Assembly: GCF_048323655.1 (NCBI RefSeq)
Contig: NZ_JBLUWW010000002.1
Coordinates: 795,625 to 859,624 of the forward strand
Length of the DNA stretch: 64,000 nt
From: Salinimicrobium soli
Lineage (GTDB): Bacteria; Bacteroidota; Bacteroidia; Flavobacteriales; Flavobacteriaceae
Direction of reading: 5' to 3'
A program made the position numbers and the translations under genes. Below are positions 59,827 through 64,000 of this stretch, piece by piece. The notes under the pieces were generated by a model that saw nothing but the letters and a program-made list of their open reading frames with translations, did not search any database and was not told the DNA's origin. The number at the start of each line of letters is the position of its first letter. The stretch's first letter is position 1.

Positions 59827-60492
59827 ATGAAGAAATATTTTTTACTCCTGTTCGCTTTTATTGGATTGGCAACAGGAAAAGCACAGGTTATCAATGATAT
59901 GGGCCTCGAAGGACTTTTATTGGAGACCAAAGACAGTGATATTCTCAAAACCGTAGAGGGTTCTCCCTACTGGAATGAGGATTTTAGATATGGCACTGTG
60001 GCACTTGGTGAAAAACAACCCTTGAAGGCTTTTATGCGATACAATGCTGAAAAAGAGACGGTGGAGATAAAAACTGCCCAGGAAAGTGAAAAGACCTATG
60101 TATTGCCGCTCAACAGAAAAGCGATCTACGTAATAGGAGACGAGGTATTTCTTTACGACGAGATCTTTTATGACAACAAAAAGATAAGCGGATACTTTAT
60201 TGAGCATTACAACGGGGATACCTACAGGCTCCTTGAAAAACCGGTGATCTCCCGAAGCCGTGCAGTCAAAGCAAATTCCAGCTATGAAAGTGATAAGCCT
60301 GCAAAAATATATGTAAAAAGTGAGCTTTATGTGGTCACTGAAGGAAGTGTTGCTCAGGAAGTAAGACCGAAGACCAAGGATATCAAAAAAGCATTTCCTT
60401 CTAAGAGAGCAAAGGAATTTCTATCTGACCATAAGATAAAGGAGAAGGAAGATCTGGTTTCGTTTCTGGAATTTATGGAACAACAGAGTTAA
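59827..60492 (+). CDS. Exported protein of unknown function, cotranscribed with acs
   Basis: Not recognised. Signal peptide MKKYFLLLFAFIGLATGKAQ and a 200-residue mature part, beta-rich (GTVALGEKQPLKAFMRYNAE; FLYDEIFYDNKKISGYFIEH) with a basic helical C-terminus. It starts three bases after acs and overlaps the convergent topoisomerase gene by four bases. Secreted or periplasmic; link with acetate use is only suggested by position. Confidence 0.75.
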   Translation: MKKYFLLLFAFIGLATGKAQVINDMGLEGLLLETKDSDILKTVEGSPYWNEDFRYGTVALGEKQPLKAFMRYNAEKETVEIKTAQESEKTYVLPLNRKAIYVIGDEVFLYDEIFYDNKKISGYFIEHYNGDTYRLLEKPVISRSRAVKANSSYESDKPAKIYVKSELYVVTEGSVAQEVRPKTKDIKKAFPSKRAKEFLSDHKIKEKEDLVSFLEFMEQQS

Positions 60493-61580
60493 TTATCTTT
60501 TTCGACCTCCAGGTTAAAATTTCCGATCATTTCTAAAAGCACTTCCTCTGTGTGTGAAAAATGAGGTTTGGCAGTGCGTTTTCGTTCTACCTTCTGAAAC
60601 CACGGAATAATTTCTCCGGTCTCGTATAATTCCACTACATAAGGATGCACATAGTAACTGCGGCATACGCTCCGGGTATTTCCGAGCGCTTCGGCAGTGG
60701 TATCATAAGCTTTTAGTATGTTGGATTTATTCTCTTTTTCGTTCTCAACGTAGCCCATGGTCCGCAGGTCTTCAAAAAAGATCTTGGTAGCGCTCCAGGT
60801 CCTGAAATCCTTGGCTGAAAATATCTCGCCGCTTATCTCCTGAATATATTCATTGACCATTCCGCTGTCAATGCTCTTCTTTTTTCCGGACTCATTTATA
60901 TACTTGAATACTTCCCACCCCGGAATCTCTTCGCACATATTCACCAGCCGGATCAGTCTTTTGTCTTCAACAGAAACGGAATGTTCTATCCCGCGCTTGC
61001 CAACAAAGTTGAACCTCATTTGGCCATCTGCGAACTCCACATGCCGGCTGCGCAAAGTAGATAAGCCGTAAGATTTGTTCTCTCGTGCATAGGCGTCATT
61101 GCCTATTCTAATATGGGTTTCTTCCATCAAACGGATAACCAAAGCAAGGACCTTTTCCTGTGGCATTCCTTTTCGTCTCAGATCCTTTTCTACCCGCTCC
61201 CTTATTTTTGGAAGTACTTTTCCAAAGGCAGACATCTTAAAGAACTTCGTCCGGTTCCTGATCTTGGTCCAGTCGGGATGGTACATGTATTGTTTCCGCT
61301 CTTTGGCATCTTTGCCCACCACCTGTAAATGCCCGTTGGAAAAAGGACAGATCTTTACTTCCTGCCAGGCCGGCGGAATGACCAGTTTTTTGATCCTTTC
61401 CAGCTCTTTCTTAGATTTAAGGGGTTTTCCCTCCTTCAGGTATTGATAACCGCGTCCTTTTTTGCGTCTCTCTATGCACAATTCCTCTTCAGAAGTATAC
61501 AGAAGGTCTGCCTTTTCAGCGGCTTTGTCAGGATTAATGATAAGAGATTTTACTTCTTTGGAAGAGAGAGGCATCTGCAC
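60489..61580 (-). CDS. DNA topoisomerase IB
   Basis: Eukaryote/poxvirus-type enzyme that relaxes supercoils through a 3'-phosphotyrosyl link. Length 363 residues. Recognisable: GYQYLKEGKPLKSKKELERI in the N-terminal domain; VIRLMEETHIRIGNDAYARE with the first catalytic Arg; GKRGIEHSVSV; FRTWSATKIFFEDL; and SVCRSYYVHPYVVE with the catalytic Tyr. Complete and probably active. Monocistronic. Confidence 0.94.
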   Translation of the reverse strand: MQMPLSSKEVKSLIINPDKAAEKADLLYTSEEELCIERRKKGRGYQYLKEGKPLKSKKELERIKKLVIPPAWQEVKICPFSNGHLQVVGKDAKERKQYMYHPDWTKIRNRTKFFKMSAFGKVLPKIRERVEKDLRRKGMPQEKVLALVIRLMEETHIRIGNDAYARENKSYGLSTLRSRHVEFADGQMRFNFVGKRGIEHSVSVEDKRLIRLVNMCEEIPGWEVFKYINESGKKKSIDSGMVNEYIQEISGEIFSAKDFRTWSATKIFFEDLRTMGYVENEKENKSNILKAYDTTAEALGNTRSVCRSYYVHPYVVELYETGEIIPWFQKVERKRTAKPHFSHTEEVLLEMIGNFNLEVEKDN

Positions 61581-61647
61581 TTTTTCTTTAAATATAGTCT
61601 GCCTTTGCGGCTTTCTGCTCTAAAGAAATGTGAAAGTTGTAAAATAA

Positions 61648-61680
61648 AAAACCTCCTTCGGTCTAAAGAAGGAGGTTTAA
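61648..61680 (-). terminator. Terminator of the M42 peptidase gene
   Basis: AAACCTCCTTC/GAAGGAGGTTT stem with a T run on the minus strand, between the peptidase stop and the topoisomerase start. Confidence 0.85.
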
Positions 61681-61697
61681 AATGTCATTTTTCGATG

Positions 61698-62786
61698 TTA
61701 ATCAAAGTAACTGAAGGTTTCGCCGTCCTCCAGTTTTAAAAGGCTTTCGTAAATAAGTCTTATCACATTTTCCACATCATCGCGGTGCACCATTTCTACC
61801 GTAGTATGCATGTAGCGCAGTGGGAGGGAGATAAGGGCTGAGGCTACTCCGCCGTTACTGTAGGCAAACGCGTCAGTATCAGTCCCGGTCATTCTTGAAG
61901 AAGCCGCACGCTGGAAAGGGATTTCCTTTTCTTCGGCAGTATCAATAAGTAAAGTCCTTAGCCTGTTCTGCACGGCAGGAGCATAGGTGATAACCGGCCC
62001 GGCACCAATTTTTGTGAGTCCGTTGGTCTTCTTCTCGATCATTGGAGTAGTTGTGTCGTGGGTTACATCTGTCACAATCGCCACATTCGGTTTAATACGA
62101 TGGGTGATCATCTCGGCGCCGCGTAGTCCTATCTCTTCCTGAACCGAATTGGTGATATATAATCCGAATGGTAGTTTTTTCTTGTTCTCTTTCAGCAATC
62201 GGGCAACTTCGGCGATCATAAATCCTCCGATCCGGTTATCCAGTGCGCGGCTTACGAATTTGTCCTTATTCAGAATAAAGAATTCATCAGGATAGGTGAT
62301 CACACAACCTACATGTACGCCCAGTTCCTCTACCTCTTCTTTTGAGGTGCAGCCCACATCTATACAAATATTGTCCAGTTTTGGCGCCTGTTCTTTTTCT
62401 TTATCACGGGTGTGAATGGCTGGCCATCCAAAAACCCCTTTTACAATACCTTTTTTGGTATGGATATTCACCCGTTTAGAAGCCGCGATCTGGTGATCAC
62501 TTCCGCCGTTTCGAATAACATAGATGAGGCCGTCATCTGTAATATAATTGACATACCATGAAATTTCGTCAGCATGTCCTTCTATGACCACTTTATATTT
62601 AGCTTTTGGATTAATTACCCCTACGGCAGTACCATAGGTATCGGTAATGAATTCATCCACATAAGGCTCCAGGTAATCCATCCAGAGTTTTTGTCCTTCC
62701 CACTCGTAGCCCGTGGGAGCTGCATTATTAAGGTACTTCTCTAAAAAATCTATACTTTCTTCGTTGAGTATTCGTTCTTTGCTCAT
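61698..62786 (-). CDS. M42 family metallopeptidase (tetrahedral aminopeptidase type)
   Basis: Di-metal aminopeptidase/cellulase-M family, 362 residues. Metal ligands and catalytic residues: VIEGHADEISWYV (His, Asp), SRALDNRIGG (bridging Asp), NSVQEEIGLRGAE (general base Glu pair), AIVTDVTHD, and the final His in LRYMHTTVEM. Cytoplasmic. Divergent from the DUF4294 gene. Confidence 0.94.
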   Translation of the reverse strand: MSKERILNEESIDFLEKYLNNAAPTGYEWEGQKLWMDYLEPYVDEFITDTYGTAVGVINPKAKYKVVIEGHADEISWYVNYITDDGLIYVIRNGGSDHQIAASKRVNIHTKKGIVKGVFGWPAIHTRDKEKEQAPKLDNICIDVGCTSKEEVEELGVHVGCVITYPDEFFILNKDKFVSRALDNRIGGFMIAEVARLLKENKKKLPFGLYITNSVQEEIGLRGAEMITHRIKPNVAIVTDVTHDTTTPMIEKKTNGLTKIGAGPVITYAPAVQNRLRTLLIDTAEEKEIPFQRAASSRMTGTDTDAFAYSNGGVASALISLPLRYMHTTVEMVHRDDVENVIRLIYESLLKLEDGETFSYFD

Positions 62787-62846
62787 TTGTTACACATTTG
62801 GCACGAAAATAACAAGAATATGACACTTAGCAATCGCCGGATAATG

Positions 62847-62854
62847 TAAATTTG
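62847..62854 (+). promoter_or_regulatory. Probable -7 element of the DUF4294 gene
   Basis: TAAATTTG fits TAnnTTTG. No good TTG at -33. If used, transcription would start near 62860, after the ATG at 62857, which decides in favour of the TTG start at 62890. Confidence 0.5.
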
Positions 62855-62889
62855 GAATGATTTTAGTTGATAACCCGAAAAACCGGATT

Positions 62890-63582
62890 TTGAAAAAACT
62901 ATTTCTGCCATTACTTCTTGTACTCTCATTTTCTGCTTTTTCTCAGGAACCTGAGCCGGTAGAAGATACACTGTATAAGGAATACATGTTCATTGAAGGT
63001 GATTCTATTGCCAGGAAACACATTGACCTTGACGAGGTGCTGGTGCTGGGTAAGATCAAGTTTGACAATGACCTGGAACGCAGAAAGTATTTGATCCTTC
63101 GCCGAAAGACGCTTAAGGTGTACCCGTATGCGAAACTGGCTTCGGAAAGACTGGTGGAACTCAACAGCAGACTCGATCAGATCAAATCCAGAAGAGACCG
63201 AAAGAGGTATACTAAAATAGTACAACACTATATCGAGGACCAATTCTCTGCCGAATTGAAGAAACTGACCCGAACCGAAGGTCAGATCCTGGTAAAGCTT
63301 ATCCATAGGCAGACCGGAACCACTGCTTTTGATCTTGTAAGAGAACTTAAAAGCGGGTGGCGTGCCTTCTGGTATAATACCACGGCGAGTTTCTTTGATA
63401 TCTCCTTAAAGGAAGAGTACGATCCTGAAAAGAATCAGGAAGATTACCTTATAGAGGATATTCTGCAGCGGGCTTTCCAGAAACGCCAGTTGCAGAGACA
63501 GCCGTCGGCTTTGGATTTCAATTTCCTGGAGTTGTCTAATAAATGGTCTTCCTCTTCTAAGAGTCCGAAAAAGGCCAGTTAG
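62890..63582 (+). CDS. DUF4294 domain-containing exported protein
   Basis: Family recognised from DEVLVLGKIKFDNDLERRKY, RKTLKVYPYAKLASERLVEL and GWRAFWYNTTASFFDISLK, all typical of DUF4294. I choose TTG at 62890, giving the signal peptide KKLFLPLLLVLSFSAFSQ; the ATG at 62857 would add eleven polar residues and lies at the predicted transcription start. About 230 residues; C-terminal part is basic and glutamine-rich. Function unknown. Divergent from the M42 peptidase. Confidence 0.85.
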   Translation: MKKLFLPLLLVLSFSAFSQEPEPVEDTLYKEYMFIEGDSIARKHIDLDEVLVLGKIKFDNDLERRKYLILRRKTLKVYPYAKLASERLVELNSRLDQIKSRRDRKRYTKIVQHYIEDQFSAELKKLTRTEGQILVKLIHRQTGTTAFDLVRELKSGWRAFWYNTTASFFDISLKEEYDPEKNQEDYLIEDILQRAFQKRQLQRQPSALDFNFLELSNKWSSSSKSPKKAS

Positions 63583-63717
63583 TATTCTATTTTTTTCTTG
63601 GGCGTTCCTTCTCCCGCTCCCGCGGGATAAGTCGCGTGATCTGCTATATTTTTAAAGCGCCTTATGTGCAAGCGCTTTAAAAGATGCCGCTTCACCCGCT
63701 AACGCGAAGACCGCTAC

Positions 63718-63750
63718 AGCTCTGCCAAAGTTTGGAACTTTGGCAGAGCT
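63718..63750. repeat. Hairpin AGCTCTGCCAAAG/CTTTGGCAGAGCT
   Basis: Perfect 13-base arms around TTTGGAA. A related hairpin ACCCTGCCA/TGGCAGGGT-type (ACCCTGCC...GGCAGGGT) follows at 63776-63807 with AAAAAAAA after it, which could terminate transcription. Confidence 0.8.
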
Positions 63751-63820
63751 AAAGAGGAGTCGTTTTACTCATCACAACCCTGCCATCGTTTCAAACCCTG
63801 GCAGGGTAAAAAAAATATCC

Positions 63821-63840
63821 TTTCAAAAATGTCATTTTCA
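63821..63840. repeat. CAAAAATG-type palindrome, partial
   Basis: TTTCAAAAATGTCATTTTCA; right arm one base short. Confidence 0.6.
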
Positions 63841-63891
63841 GCACCTTATAATGGTGGCTTAAAAAAAGCTTAAAAAAGTTGGATTAGGGAC

Positions 63892-63921
63892 TTGCGGGAA
63901 TGGAAAGTGGGTGTATATTTG
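63892..63921 (+). promoter_or_regulatory. Strong Bacteroidota-type promoter reading off the right edge
   Basis: TTG-N19-TATATTTG is a perfect match to the -33/-7 pattern. Transcription would start near 63928; no start codon with a convincing frame follows before the window ends, so the transcript may be an RNA gene or have a long leader. Confidence 0.65.
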
Positions 63922-64000
63922 CACCCGCTTTGAGAAACAACAAACGGTAAATGTACCGCCAGTTGTGAGCCCAGCAGGGGTGAAGCTTGAAAGCGAAAAA

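Larger units (their letters stand above)
63583..63891. other. Intergenic region with two hairpins and decayed repeats
   Basis: About 310 bases without gene. It begins with a GGGCGTTCCTTCTCCCGCTC-type repeat seen in Bacteroidota, then the two CTGCCA hairpins listed separately and one CAAAAATG palindrome at 63821. Confidence 0.6.

Overview
The window is chromosomal DNA from a marine or saline-type member of the Flavobacteriaceae (Bacteroidota). Supporting evidence: the gliding-motility ABC transporter pair gldF/gldG, a TonB-dependent receptor with a carboxypeptidase-like plug extension, many lipoproteins, DUF4494/DUF6090/DUF4294/DUF4870 proteins typical of Flavobacteriia, and promoters of the form TTG-N19-TAnnTTTG. 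Genus is not decided; the repeat families resemble those I associate with Gramella/Salinimicrobium-like genomes (inference). I see no tRNA, rRNA, CRISPR array or intact insertion sequence.

Layout. 0-9.2 kb: mostly exported enzymes and lipoproteins (PQQ-type sugar dehydrogenase, patatin, ScyD-like propeller, S41 peptidase, DUF4494). 9.2-16 kb: a TonB, a small GIY-YIG nuclease, a GH13 branching-type enzyme, a zinc-free alcohol dehydrogenase and a DUF6090 protein, separated by long nested palindromes with outer arms GTCAGTTCGAGT and inner arms GTATCGAGAAC. 16-22.4 kb: an amino-acid permease fused to UspA-like domains, then a minus-strand run of small lipoproteins and membrane proteins whose gaps each carry the same 17-bp palindrome (CAAAAATGACATTTTTG); part of this run is a tandem duplication with one truncated copy. 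22.6-25.2 kb: a graveyard holding 3' fragments of a PagL-like gene, an SF1 helicase and a DUF4407 gene, plus a DUF6371-like protein. 25.2-36.2 kb: a DnaQ-GIY-YIG fusion nuclease, ALDH plus SDR, RsgA, DUF4407, a histidine kinase and a PqiA-like protein, again with palindromes and a duplicated nuclease 3' end. 36.5-42.6 kb: a three-gene cassette ending in an HNH nuclease, then three exported proteins including an 853-residue trypsin-like/pentapeptide-repeat membrane protein. 42.7-63.6 kb: mostly conserved housekeeping genes (mnmE, dnaN, gldGF, phoH-like, purC, TonB receptor, cbpM-cbpA, acs, topoisomerase IB, M42 peptidase). The window ends with a strong promoter reading off the right edge.

The most unusual content is non-coding. 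The GTCAGTTCGAG palindromes vary in the inserted hairpins but keep them able to pair, and both GIY-YIG proteins of the window are bordered by them. This recalls REP elements with their dedicated nucleases, but the link is inference. The left 36 kb is rich in these elements; the right 28 kb lacks them and carries other families (quasi-periodic micro-repeats, CCTCCGAAGC hairpins).
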